Shown: one piece after another, positions 43,333-52,248 of the stretch
How positions within the stretch are numbered: the stretch's first letter is position 1
Layout of the letters: the number at the start of each line of letters is the position of its first letter
NCBI RefSeq assembly: GCF_029350945.1
Contig: NZ_JARKMS010000005.1
Span: 229,770-293,769, forward strand
DNA from: Maribacter huludaoensis
Lineage (GTDB): Bacteria > Bacteroidota > Bacteroidia > Flavobacteriales > Flavobacteriaceae
DNA: 64,000 bases
Direction: 5' to 3'
Made by a program: the position numbers and the translations under genes
The notes under the pieces: model-generated
What the model saw: only the letters and a program-made list of their open reading frames with translations
Told to the model about the DNA's origin: nothing
The model's database searches: none

Positions 43333-44544
43333 ATGGTAAAACCCACAATACCAAGTAACGAAAAACAAAGACTTGAAGCGTTAAAAAGCTTTAATATATT
43401 AGATACCTTAGAGGAAAAAGAATACGATGCCATTACCAGAATTGCAGCAGATATCTGCAATACTCCCATGGCATTGGTTTCTCTAGTGGATGAAGATAGG
43501 CAATGGTTTAAATCTCACTATGGTATAGATGCCACTGAAACGCCTAGAGAGTTGGCATTCTGCGCACATGCCATTAATACTCCCGACTCTATATTATTGG
43601 TTAATGACGCCAATAAAGATGATAGGTTTTTTGACAATCCTTTGGTTACAGGTGGCCCGTCTGTAAAATTCTATGCTGGTGCCCCATTGAACACTAAAGA
43701 AGGCCAATCTATTGGCACCCTTTGCGTAATTGATACCAAGCCAAGAAAAGAATTTACTGAAAAACAACGGGCGTCCTTAAAAGATTTAGCCGATCAAGTA
43801 ATGGCTCAATTAGAGTTACGAAAGCAAAACATACAGCAAAAGATCATTAATGAAGAATTGCGAGTAAAGAACAACCAACTAAAGCAATTATCATATCGAA
43901 TGGCTCACGATATGAAAACTCCACTATTCGGTATAAGCTCTATGGTCGGCATAATAAAAGAAGACTATTCAGAGTTTTTTAAAGATACCGAAATACCAGA
44001 ATACTTGAGTATAATAGACAACAGAGTTTACTATATGGAATCTTTGATCACTGGTATTATCAATTACAACTTAATTACCAATACTGAAATAAAACTCGAA
44101 AAATTTAATGTATCAAAAGAAATAAAAGATGTACTCGGTAAACAATTTAATAATGATTGTGTTTCATTGCAATTAAAAAATTGTGACCGTGACATAAATC
44201 ATTCTTTAAATAGCTTTGATCAAATTTTTAGGGATTTGATATCGAACAGTATTAAGTTCAGCAATAAACCGAATGTGGAAATAAAAGTTTCTTTAAGTGA
44301 AGATGAAAGTACCTATTCATTTACGTATGAGGATAATGGACCCGGTATACCTGAGAAATACTGGAAAAAGGTATTCTTATTATTCGAAAAACTAAGCACT
44401 GATGGCGCTACAGATACCGGTATTGGACTAACAACCATTAAAGAACTCGTAGAAAAATTAGGAGGCGAAATTAGTATTGGAAAACGGCATGACCAAAAAG
44501 AAGGCGTACACTTTAAATTTACACTTGCCAAAAACCTTTTCTAA
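43333..44544 (+). CDS. GAF-domain sensor histidine kinase
   Basis: A 403-residue soluble kinase. The GAF domain spans about 25-170 (RQWFKSHYGIDATETPREL and GAPLNTKEGQSIGTLCVID). A short coiled coil precedes the H-box YRMAHDMKTPLFGI near 193, with the phospho-acceptor His196 (approximate), and the HATPase has FRDLISNSIKFSNKPN near 298, DNGPGIPEKYWKKVF near 335 and TGIGLTTIKELVEKLGG near 357. There is no membrane helix and no response regulator nearby, so it is an orphan. The family is common in flavobacteria; the signal is unknown. Confidence 0.92.
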   Translation: MVKPTIPSNEKQRLEALKSFNILDTLEEKEYDAITRIAADICNTPMALVSLVDEDRQWFKSHYGIDATETPRELAFCAHAINTPDSILLVNDANKDDRFFDNPLVTGGPSVKFYAGAPLNTKEGQSIGTLCVIDTKPRKEFTEKQRASLKDLADQVMAQLELRKQNIQQKIINEELRVKNNQLKQLSYRMAHDMKTPLFGISSMVGIIKEDYSEFFKDTEIPEYLSIIDNRVYYMESLITGIINYNLITNTEIKLEKFNVSKEIKDVLGKQFNNDCVSLQLKNCDRDINHSLNSFDQIFRDLISNSIKFSNKPNVEIKVSLSEDESTYSFTYEDNGPGIPEKYWKKVFLLFEKLSTDGATDTGIGLTTIKELVEKLGGEISIGKRHDQKEGVHFKFTLAKNLF

Positions 44545-44847
44545 AATCGATGGACATATAAAATCTGTAATATGGATTTTTATAATTATTAATAATTTCA
44601 TTTCCAAAAACTTCAAATAACCGATTTCAAGAATTTAGGCATCAAAACAACCAAGTAAAAAAGAAAGGAACTATTATTTGCCTTGAAAATATGAATAGAC
44701 TTGCAAAGGAAATAGAATCTTAAGTATTTGATAGAAAAGTATACCAAAAGGCAGAAAGAACAAATTATCATCCTTAGAAGAATACTAAATAAACTACATA
44801 AAAAAAGCCTCTATAACTAGAGGCTTTTTGATGATTGTAAACTAAGA
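44545..44847. other. Intergenic spacer between the kinase and rny
   Basis: This 303-nt convergent spacer holds the bidirectional hairpin at 44802-44829. The other 250 nt are A/T-rich, with stops in the frames I read. I see no convincing promoter, RNA gene or small coding sequence. Confidence 0.6.
44802..44829. terminator. Bidirectional terminator after rny and the histidine kinase
   Basis: AAAAAGCCTCTA, loop TAAC, then TAGAGGCTTTTT: a 12-bp stem including the A/T ends. It sits 19 nt past the rny stop on the minus strand. Confidence 0.92.
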
Positions 44848-46416
44848 TTACTTTGCAACGTTGACCGCTCTAGTCTCACGAATAACAGTAACTTTCACTT
44901 GACCAGGATATGTCATATCCGTTTGAATCTTTTGCGATATTTCAAAAGATAGTTGAGCCGCCCTATCATCGTTCACTTTTTCGCTTTCAACAATTACACG
45001 AAGCTCTCTACCTGCTTGAATGGCGTATGCCTTCTGTACACCACTAAAACCGAACGCAATCTCTTCTAAATCTTTTAAACGCTGAATATATGAATCCAAC
45101 ACTTGCCTTCTTGCTCCAGGCCTTGCACCACTAATGGCATCACATACCTGAACAATTGGCGCAATAAGCGTTTTCATTTCTATTTCATCATGGTGGGCAC
45201 CTATGGCATTGCAAACCTCTGGCTTCTCCCCAAATTTCTCTGCCCACTGCATACCTAGGATAGCGTGCGGGGTTTCTATTTCATTTTCAGTATTAGGAAC
45301 TTTACCTATATCATGTAAAAGTCCGGCACGTTTGGCTATTTTAGGATTTAAACCTAATTCAGAAGCCATAACACCGCAAAGCTTTGCAACCTCTCTAGAG
45401 TGTTGTAATAAGTTTTGTCCGTAAGAAGACCTATACTTCATTCTACCTACTGCACGAATTAATTCTGGATGTAAACCGTGAATACCCAAATCTATAACCG
45501 TTCGCTTACCTATTTCAACAATTTCGGTCTCTATTTGCTTCTCTGTTTTCTTTACAATTTCTTCAATTCTTGCCGGGTGAATTCTACCATCCGTAACAAG
45601 TTTATGAAGTGATAGTCTTGCAACCTCTCTTCTAACGGAATCAAAACAAGAAAGAATAATGGCCTCTGGAGTATCATCAACAATGATTTCTACACCTGTA
45701 GCCGCTTCTAATGCTCTAATATTTCTACCCTCTCTACCAATAATTCTACCTTTAACATCATCAGATTCTATATTAAATACAGAAACACAGTTTTCTACCG
45801 CTTCTTCTGTACCAATTCTTTGTATGGTATTGATAATTATTTTACGAGCTTCTTGCTGCGCGGTAAGTTTTGATTCTTCTACAGTAGACTGTATAAAGGC
45901 CATGGCATCTGTCTTGGCAGTTTCCTTTAAGCTTTCCACCAGTTGGTTTTTGGCTTCGTCCGCAGAAAGTCCAGATATAACTTCTAACTGTTGAATTTGG
46001 CTTTTGTGCATCTTATCCAACTCTTCATGACGTTTTTCGAACAGTTGTCTTTTCTGTTCTACATCTTTCAGTTTATTATCTAACTGAGCGTTCATGTTCT
46101 TGTTTTTGGCAAGTTCACTACTTACCTGAGACTCTTTATCCCTGGTACGCTTTTCGGCGTCGCTTATTTTCTTGTCCTTGCTATTAATAACCTTCTCATG
46201 TTCAGCTTTTAATTCTAAGAATTTCTCTTTCGCCTGTAAAATCTTTTCTTTCTTGACGCTTTCACCTTCTGCATTTGCATCTTTTAAAATACGTTCTGCG
46301 TCTTTTTTTGCATTTATTATGGTTTTAGAGGCTTTCCCTTTTTCCAAAAATTTTGCTATTGCAAAACCGATTGCCAGTCCAACTATTGCGGCAATAATTA
46401 TCATTGTACTATCCAT
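44848..46416 (-). CDS. rny: Ribonuclease Y
   Basis: RNase Y is a membrane-anchored endonuclease that starts mRNA decay. The 522-residue protein has an N-terminal helix ([20 protein letters not shown]), a long coiled coil (about 25-190), a KH domain with [20 protein letters not shown] near 223, and an HD domain with [10 protein letters not shown] near 358. The start is the ATG at 46416; an in-frame ATG at 46467 would add 17 residues encoded within the 6S RNA terminator and is rejected. It lies directly behind zapA and the 6S RNA and ends at a strong terminator. Confidence 0.97.
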   Translation of the reverse strand: MDSTMIIIAAIVGLAIGFAIAKFLEKGKASKTIINAKKDAERILKDANAEGESVKKEKILQAKEKFLELKAEHEKVINSKDKKISDAEKRTRDKESQVSSELAKNKNMNAQLDNKLKDVEQKRQLFEKRHEELDKMHKSQIQQLEVISGLSADEAKNQLVESLKETAKTDAMAFIQSTVEESKLTAQQEARKIIINTIQRIGTEEAVENCVSVFNIESDDVKGRIIGREGRNIRALEAATGVEIIVDDTPEAIILSCFDSVRREVARLSLHKLVTDGRIHPARIEEIVKKTEKQIETEIVEIGKRTVIDLGIHGLHPELIRAVGRMKYRSSYGQNLLQHSREVAKLCGVMASELGLNPKIAKRAGLLHDIGKVPNTENEIETPHAILGMQWAEKFGEKPEVCNAIGAHHDEIEMKTLIAPIVQVCDAISGARPGARRQVLDSYIQRLKDLEEIAFGFSGVQKAYAIQAGRELRVIVESEKVNDDRAAQLSFEISQKIQTDMTYPGQVKVTVIRETRAVNVAK

Positions 46417-46431
46417 AGTGTAATTAATTAA

Positions 46432-46604
46432 TAAAAAAAAAGCCCACATTGGAGAAGTTTTGATCAAACTCCGGTAAACAGGTTTAGGGCTAACAGACTG
46501 ATCAAGGATCCCTATACGAGTAGGGCCTGCTTTTACAATCTAAACTCACCCTTTTTAAAAAAAATAAATGTTGAGTTTGTCAAAAGGTATTACCAATGTG
46601 GGCA
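46432..46604 (-). ncRNA. ssrS: 6S RNA (regulator of RNA polymerase)
   Basis: On the minus strand GCCCACATTGG (46452-46442) and CCAAUGUGGGC (46603-46593) form an 11-bp closing helix enclosing about 140 nt. The 3' strand of that helix runs straight into a run of nine or more U residues, so it doubles as a terminator. Inside are an AAACTCA/TGAGTTT helix, a CCCTA-TACGAG-TAGGG apical-type hairpin and a TTTGATCAAA palindrome. Size, architecture and location beside zapA (as ssrS in many bacteria) fit 6S RNA, which binds the housekeeping RNA polymerase. The identification is from structure and gene order, not alignment. It is probably processed from, or initiated behind, the zapA transcript. Confidence 0.78.
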
Positions 46605-46632
46605 GTAACTTAATGTATTTATAAGAACGTAT

Positions 46633-46929
46633 TTATTTCAAAGCTAATTTAGATGTCACCAATTCTTCAAGCGCTTTTAGACGCTCTTCAGCTTCCTTGG
46701 TTCCTTCTGATTGCTCTATGCCATGCTGTTCAATCTTAGACGCAAATTGCAAGGCGCACATCGCCAAAACATCTTGTTTGTCTCTAACTGCATAGTTCTG
46801 CTCAAATTTTTTTGCCAACTGTTCTATATTTTTGGCTGCTTTGCGCAAGCCTTCTTCCTGAGCAGGGTCAATAGTCAATGGGTAGACCCTATCAGCAATA
46901 GAAAGTTTAATTTTGAGCTTTTCTGACAT
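46633..46929 (-). CDS. zapA: Cell division protein ZapA
   Basis: A 98-residue protein of the ZapA family, which bundles FtsZ filaments at midcell. The N-terminal globular part starts KLKIKLSIADRVYPLTIDPAQ and includes EEGLRKAAKNIEQL near 25; the second half is a coiled coil with DVLAMCALQFASKIEQ near 53. It lies 12 nt after a small coiled-coil gene and just upstream of the 6S RNA and rny. Confidence 0.95.
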   Translation of the reverse strand: MSEKLKIKLSIADRVYPLTIDPAQEEGLRKAAKNIEQLAKKFEQNYAVRDKQDVLAMCALQFASKIEQHGIEQSEGTKEAEERLKALEELVTSKLALK

Positions 46930-46941
46930 ATTATTGAAACA

Positions 46942-47232
46942 TTATTCCGACAATTGAGCTATACAATGGTCCAATTCTCGTATTAATGTATTTATTTTAA
47001 GCTTAGCTTCTGTTTTATTGGTATTACTGCCAAGCATTGAATTTGCAAGTTTAAGCGAATTATATTTTTCTTCCCATTCGGACACCGATTTATTGGCACT
47101 TTCCTGTGAAGATTTTATATCACTCAATTCTTTTTCCAATTCTAAATTGGCATTGTTCAAAACCTCAAGTTTATGCAACAATTTGCTAATTTTATTTTCT
47201 AAAGAATCAACGATTTTAATTAACTCGCTCAT
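46942..47232 (-). CDS. Small coiled-coil protein upstream of zapA
   Basis: A 96-residue, fully alpha-helical protein with heptad-like leucines from about residue 4 to 75 (VDSLENKISKLLHKLEVLNN and LELEKELSDIKSSQES), then a short C-terminal LINTLIRELDHCIAQL helix. I do not recognise a named family. It precedes zapA by 12 nt, and the division protein ZapB is also a small coiled coil that acts with ZapA, so a division role is plausible but inferred. It has a good promoter 25 nt upstream. Confidence 0.82.
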   Translation of the reverse strand: MSELIKIVDSLENKISKLLHKLEVLNNANLELEKELSDIKSSQESANKSVSEWEEKYNSLKLANSMLGSNTNKTEAKLKINTLIRELDHCIAQLSE

Positions 47233-47256
47233 ACATTACCATCAATGCGATTTACA

Positions 47257-47287
47257 CAAAGTTAACATACATTATATGACTTAGCAA
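47257..47287 (-). promoter_or_regulatory. Promoter of the coiled-coil-zapA(-6S-rny) unit
   Basis: TTG (47285-47287 on the minus strand), 20 nt, then TAACTTTG (47257-47264), matching the TTG-N17-23-TAnnTTTG form. The predicted start is near 47250, giving an 18-nt leader. Confidence 0.55.
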
Positions 47288-47425
47288 TAGTTTTTTCAAA
47301 TATTCGTAAATAGACTGCTATTGAATTAATAATATAGTATACAAAACGCTTTATAATAATTTTAGCGCGCCCAACTTCACAGAATTGTCATTGATTAATT
47401 ATTTTCGCAGTATTCCTATCTATCT

Positions 47426-49117
47426 ATGAAAAAAATATCCCTTGGTCTGTTATTGTTATTTTGCTTAAGTCTTTTCTCACAAGAAAAATACCCTAAAGAT
47501 GTTTTTGGTCCTCCTATGGATATACCGATTATATTGGCGGGCACTTTTGGTGAGTTACGTTCTAACCATTTCCATTCTGGTGTTGATATTAAAACACAAC
47601 AAAGAGAAGGCATACCCATAAAAGCCATTGGTGATGGCACCATTACCAGAATTAAGGTTTCTTTATGGGGTTATGGAAAAGTACTTTATATAGCCCACCC
47701 AAACGGGTATACTTCTGTCTATGGCCATTTACAAAAGTTTTCTCCGGCTATAGAAGCGTATATTAAGAAATTACAGTATGCTAAAAAATCTTTTGAAGTT
47801 GAAGTATTTCCTGATTACGGAGAGTTAAAAGTTACCAAGGGAGAATTAATAGCATATAGTGGTAATACGGGTGGTTCTGCGGGTCCACATTTACATTTTG
47901 AAATACGAAGTAGCATTTCCGAAAAACCTACCAATCCTTTAATGTATGGCCTAGATGTTGCCGATGCCACCAACCCTATTTTAGAAAAATTATTTCTTTA
48001 TCCTTTAACGGATAATGCTCATGTCAACAATAATTATGAAAGAACCCAAATAAATTTTAGCAAACAAAAAGACGGAACCTTTTTAGCGGACAAAGTAACC
48101 GCCCTGGGCAATATTGGGGTAGGCTTTATTGGTTTCGACAGATTGGATATGGCCGCCAATAAAAATGGGGTATACAGTGTAGAGCTCAGTGTAAACGGCA
48201 AAGTTTATTCATTATATGATTTTGAATCGTTTTCTTTTGGTGAAACCAGATATATAAACACACTTGTAGATTACGATTATTACGGGAGACATAGACAAAA
48301 AATTCAAAAGAGCTTTAAATCACCAGGTAATAACTTAAGTATATATAAAGACCTGTATAATGATGGTATAGTAAAAATAAACGAAGGGCTAAGTTATAAC
48401 GCCAAGTTATTGATCAAAGACTATGCAGGCAATAAATTAGAACTTAACATACCTATAGAAGGGGTCAAGAATTTGTTAGGCAATAAAAAAATAGTGAACA
48501 AAACGGATAACTATGTAATTGCCAAAAAACCTAATAATTTTGATTTGGACGGTGCTAAAGTCTATTTCCCGACAAATACATTTTATGAAGATTTTTACAT
48601 CGACCTAAAAAAAGGAAAAGACACGGTTACCATACACACCAACACCGTACCCGCACATAGAAATTTTACGATAACTTTTGATGTATCCAAATATTCAAAA
48701 GAAGAACGAAAGCAATTGTTCATAGCCAGATTAGATTCTAAACTTAGGCCAAACCATGTAAACACTTATAAACGTGGTAATGAATTTACGACCCGTACAC
48801 GTAATCTAGGAACCTACACTCTGGCAAAAGATACCGTGGCCCCTACCATTAGAACCAAGAACTTTAAAGAGAAGCAATGGTTAAATAATTACAAATACCT
48901 AAGTGTACAAATTGCCGATGATTTAAGCGGCGTTGACAAATACGCTGCTACCTTGAACGGAGAATGGATATTAATGGAATATGAACCCAAGCGTAATACT
49001 TTGACCTACAATTTTGATGATAAGATAGCAGATCAAACGCAATGTGTTCTTGAAGTTACCGTTACAGATAATGTGGGTAACACAAATACTCTTAGCACCT
49101 CTTTTTACAGAAAATAA
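47426..49117 (+). CDS. M23 family metallopeptidase (LytM domain), exported
   Basis: A 563-residue exported protein (signal to LSLFSQ, about residue 20). The LytM endopeptidase domain is at the N-terminus with all zinc ligands: FHSGVDIK near 49 (His, Asp), SVYGHLQKF near 93 and GPHLHFEIRSS near 152. The remaining about 380 residues are beta-rich with DTVAPTIRTKNF near 470 and a LSGVDKYAATLNGEWILMEYE Ig-like region. It should cut peptidoglycan cross-links in the periplasm. The TonB-dependent receptor gene follows after 5 nt. Confidence 0.93.
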   Translation: MKKISLGLLLLFCLSLFSQEKYPKDVFGPPMDIPIILAGTFGELRSNHFHSGVDIKTQQREGIPIKAIGDGTITRIKVSLWGYGKVLYIAHPNGYTSVYGHLQKFSPAIEAYIKKLQYAKKSFEVEVFPDYGELKVTKGELIAYSGNTGGSAGPHLHFEIRSSISEKPTNPLMYGLDVADATNPILEKLFLYPLTDNAHVNNNYERTQINFSKQKDGTFLADKVTALGNIGVGFIGFDRLDMAANKNGVYSVELSVNGKVYSLYDFESFSFGETRYINTLVDYDYYGRHRQKIQKSFKSPGNNLSIYKDLYNDGIVKINEGLSYNAKLLIKDYAGNKLELNIPIEGVKNLLGNKKIVNKTDNYVIAKKPNNFDLDGAKVYFPTNTFYEDFYIDLKKGKDTVTIHTNTVPAHRNFTITFDVSKYSKEERKQLFIARLDSKLRPNHVNTYKRGNEFTTRTRNLGTYTLAKDTVAPTIRTKNFKEKQWLNNYKYLSVQIADDLSGVDKYAATLNGEWILMEYEPKRNTLTYNFDDKIADQTQCVLEVTVTDNVGNTNTLSTSFYRK

Positions 49118-49122
49118 TATCG

Positions 49123-51588
49123 TTGAAATCATATAGCGTTCTAAGCCTGATACTACTGCTGTGCAGCTCCATTGGTTTTGCTCAGAACGCCACTATTTCA
49201 GGTATTGTACTTGGTGATAATAATGAACCGCTACCCAACGTGAATATTTCAAGCAAAGAGTTTGGAACTACTACAAATGCTGACGGGTTCTATATATTGG
49301 AGATTACCTCAGACGAAGAAAACACCATAGTTTTTTCTCACATTGCCTACCTGGACGTTGTATTGGAAAAATTAATACTGAATACGAATGAAACGTTTAT
49401 ATTCAATCCTGTTTTAAAAAGCGACATCACCCAAATAGACGGCGTAACAGTTTCTGCAACCGGAAAAAGAGAAACCAGTAACATTTTAAATATTTCTCCA
49501 GAAAAAATCAGGAAAATACCCGGAGCAAATTCAGGGGTAGAAACTATATTAAAACTATTGCCCGGAGTTTCTTCAAACAATGAATTGAGTACACAATATG
49601 CTGTACGCGGGGGCAACTACGATGAAAACTTGGTATATGTAAACGAAATAGAAGTATATAGACCATTTTTAATTCGGTCTGCACAACAAGAAGGGTTAAG
49701 CTTTGTAAATACCGATTTGGTACAAAATGTAAAATTTTCTGCAGGTGGTTTTCAGGCAAAGTATGGTGATAAGCTGGCATCTGTATTAGATATAACGTAC
49801 AAGACCCCTACGCTGTTCTCACTACGTGCAGATGTAAGTTTTCTGGGTGCCAGTACAAGTGTGGAAACTGTTTCTAAAAACCAAAAATTCAGTTCCGTTT
49901 CTGGTGCACGATATAGAAATAACTCCTTATTGGTCAATAGTCAACAAACGCAAAGCAATTTTAATCCGGCGTTTACTGATGTTCAAAGTTATTTAACATA
50001 CCATTTCTCCCCTAAATTCCAACTTAATTTCTTGGGTAACCTAGCCGTTAACGATTACAAGAACGAACCCTTGAATAGGCAAACCAATTTTGGTACAATT
50101 AACAATCCACAGGCATTGATAGTCTATTACGAAGGTCAAGAAACAAACAAGTACACCACTGCATTGGGTGCTTTAAAAGGCAGTTACTTTTTAAACGAAA
50201 ACACGACGTTAAAATTTATATCATCAATTTACCATACAACAGAGGAAGAATATTCTGATGTTATTGCAGCCTATGAACTTGGCGAAGTGGACAGCAATTT
50301 GGGTAGCGACACCGCAGGCGAAGTTTTGGCCTCTAGAGGTATAGGATCACAGTTTAACAGAACTAGAAACGATTTAGATGCTTTGATCTTTAATGTAGCG
50401 CATAAGGGTTATAGCACCATGGACAATTCTTTGTTGGAATGGGGAGTAAAATACACCCATGAAGATATAAGGGATCAATTACGAGAATCTGAGTTTATTG
50501 ACTCTGCAGGCTTTTCCATTAGACCACCTAGAAGTGAATTTATCAACAACCAACCTTCTCAACCGTTCAATGCACCATTAGAGGCTTATAGCGGATTAAA
50601 TGCCCTGAACTTTGTAAAGACAAATAGGTTTTCCGGTTACTTGCAATTGGGAACTCATAAGACTTGGAGCAAAGCAGATGTATATTATAATATTGGTGTA
50701 CGCTCACATCATTGGACGGTTAGTGGAACCGAAGTTGAAAAAGTATCGCAAACCGTATTTAGTCCGCGTGCACAATTTTCCATAAAACCCAACTGGAGGA
50801 AGGATATGCTTTTTAGGTTATCTACCGGAATATATCACCAACCGCCATTTTATAGAGAATTACGCGATAATACAGGTACCATACAACCCAAAGTAAAAGC
50901 ACAAAAGGCATTTCATGTAGTTGCGGGTAACGAGTATAGCTTTCTACTATGGGACAGACCTTTTACTTTAATAAACGAAGCGTATTACAAGAAACTAGAA
51001 AATATGAACGCATATACTTTAGAAGATGTTCGCATACGTTATGCAGCCAACAACGATGCTGAAGCCTATGTTTATGGAGCGGAAGTAAGATTAAACGGTG
51101 CCTTTGTACCGGGTACGGAATCTTGGGTAAGTCTTGGATATTTAAAAACCGAAGAAAATAGAAACAATAGAGGTTATATTCCAAGACCCACAGATCAACG
51201 CGTAAAATTCGCCATTCTTTTTCAAGATTACATACCTACCATACCCGATTTAAAGATGTATCTGAATTTGGCATACCAAACGGGTGTTCCCGGTGGTTCT
51301 CCAAGTTATGCCGACCCATATAGTTTTCAGAATAGATTAAGAGATTATAAACGTACAGATTTGGGAATTTCCTATATTTTTGCAAATAGGAAAAAACAAT
51401 TTACAAAAACACATTGGCTACATAATTTTAAAGAATTGAATCTGGGTTTTGAAATTTTTAATTTATTCAACAATCAGAATTCAATAACCAATACTTGGGT
51501 AAGAGATGCGGATAGCAAAAACGAATATGCCGTACCAAACTATCTTACTTCTAGAGTCTTCAATTTAAAATTAGGTTTACGCCTTTAA
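49123..51588 (+). CDS. TonB-dependent receptor with N-terminal carboxypeptidase-like domain
   Basis: An 821-residue outer-membrane beta-barrel. After the signal (MKSYSVLSLILLLCSSIGFAQ) come a carboxypeptidase-regulatory-like domain (about 25-105, ISGIVLGDNNEPLPNVNISS), a plug domain (about 110-235, with GVETILKLLPGVSSNNEL and YAVRGGNYDENLVYVNEIEV), then the barrel ending in FNLKLGLRL with a C-terminal aromatic/leucine pattern. No SusD partner lies adjacent, so polysaccharide use is not implied; the ligand is unknown. The start is a TTG, supported by the signal peptide; no upstream in-frame ATG after the M23 stop was seen. Confidence 0.93.
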   Translation: MKSYSVLSLILLLCSSIGFAQNATISGIVLGDNNEPLPNVNISSKEFGTTTNADGFYILEITSDEENTIVFSHIAYLDVVLEKLILNTNETFIFNPVLKSDITQIDGVTVSATGKRETSNILNISPEKIRKIPGANSGVETILKLLPGVSSNNELSTQYAVRGGNYDENLVYVNEIEVYRPFLIRSAQQEGLSFVNTDLVQNVKFSAGGFQAKYGDKLASVLDITYKTPTLFSLRADVSFLGASTSVETVSKNQKFSSVSGARYRNNSLLVNSQQTQSNFNPAFTDVQSYLTYHFSPKFQLNFLGNLAVNDYKNEPLNRQTNFGTINNPQALIVYYEGQETNKYTTALGALKGSYFLNENTTLKFISSIYHTTEEEYSDVIAAYELGEVDSNLGSDTAGEVLASRGIGSQFNRTRNDLDALIFNVAHKGYSTMDNSLLEWGVKYTHEDIRDQLRESEFIDSAGFSIRPPRSEFINNQPSQPFNAPLEAYSGLNALNFVKTNRFSGYLQLGTHKTWSKADVYYNIGVRSHHWTVSGTEVEKVSQTVFSPRAQFSIKPNWRKDMLFRLSTGIYHQPPFYRELRDNTGTIQPKVKAQKAFHVVAGNEYSFLLWDRPFTLINEAYYKKLENMNAYTLEDVRIRYAANNDAEAYVYGAEVRLNGAFVPGTESWVSLGYLKTEENRNNRGYIPRPTDQRVKFAILFQDYIPTIPDLKMYLNLAYQTGVPGGSPSYADPYSFQNRLRDYKRTDLGISYIFANRKKQFTKTHWLHNFKELNLGFEIFNLFNNQNSITNTWVRDADSKNEYAVPNYLTSRVFNLKLGLRL

Positions 51589-51597
51589 AACAAATAA

Positions 51598-52248
51598 ATG
51601 AAAAGAGTACTTTTCTTATTAGCGTTGATGTCTTCAATTGCCGTAACGGCCCAAAAAAACATTTACGAAAGTCCAAGTTTTGACAATTTGAGCTCCGATC
51701 ATAATGTTTTGGCCATTATTCCCTTTTTAACCAATTTGGACCTTAACGAAAAAATATCTAAATCTGAACAAAAAAGATTAGAAGAGAACGAAGGTTATGC
51801 CGTACAAAATGCTTTAGAGACCTATTTCTCTAAGCGCAGTAAAAAGAAAAAATTGCCGGTTACATTTCAGAACATTGAGAATACTGCTGCTATCTTGGCC
51901 AAAAAAAATATCAGTTATGACAATATAGACGTATATACCACAAAGGAGTTAAGTGAAATACTAGGTGTTGATGGCATCATAAGTGGAACACTAGATTTGA
52001 ATATATTGTTATCTAACGGTGTTCCCACAGAATTCAGCTTTACCGACTATTTCTCAGGCGGAGCAAATTATGGTAGGATCGGTATAAAAATTAGCGATGG
52101 TAGTTCTGGTAAACTTCTTTGGAAATATGAAAAAGAAATCAATAAGAAAACAGGCAAGAATACTACAGATCTCATTGACAGAATGATGAAATTAGCGATA
52201 AGAAAATTTCCGTACGAGAGAGAGCGTAAAAGAGACCGCAAAAACTAA
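51598..52248 (+). CDS. Exported protein of unknown function (CsgG/YajG-like pattern)
   Basis: A 216-residue exported protein (signal MKRVLFLLALMSSIAVTAQ). The core has VLAIIPFLTNLDL near 37, a conserved-looking ELSEILGVDGIISGTLDLNI near 119, and a GRIGIKISDGSSGKLLWKYEKE strand near 160. This order (old 'PF' strand, GVDGIISG, later WKY strand) recalls CsgG- or GNA1162-type proteins that associate with outer-membrane pores, but no family is certain. The C-terminus is very basic. It follows the TonB receptor by 9 nt and abuts the convergent cysteine desulfurase stop to stop. Confidence 0.75.
   Translation: MKRVLFLLALMSSIAVTAQKNIYESPSFDNLSSDHNVLAIIPFLTNLDLNEKISKSEQKRLEENEGYAVQNALETYFSKRSKKKKLPVTFQNIENTAAILAKKNISYDNIDVYTTKELSEILGVDGIISGTLDLNILLSNGVPTEFSFTDYFSGGANYGRIGIKISDGSSGKLLWKYEKEINKKTGKNTTDLIDRMMKLAIRKFPYERERKRDRKN

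Noticed and set aside
46416-46467. In-frame ATG at 46467 as the start of RNase Y
   Set aside because: The extra residues would come from the 6S RNA terminator and its U-run; family N-termini begin at the membrane helix, at 46416.
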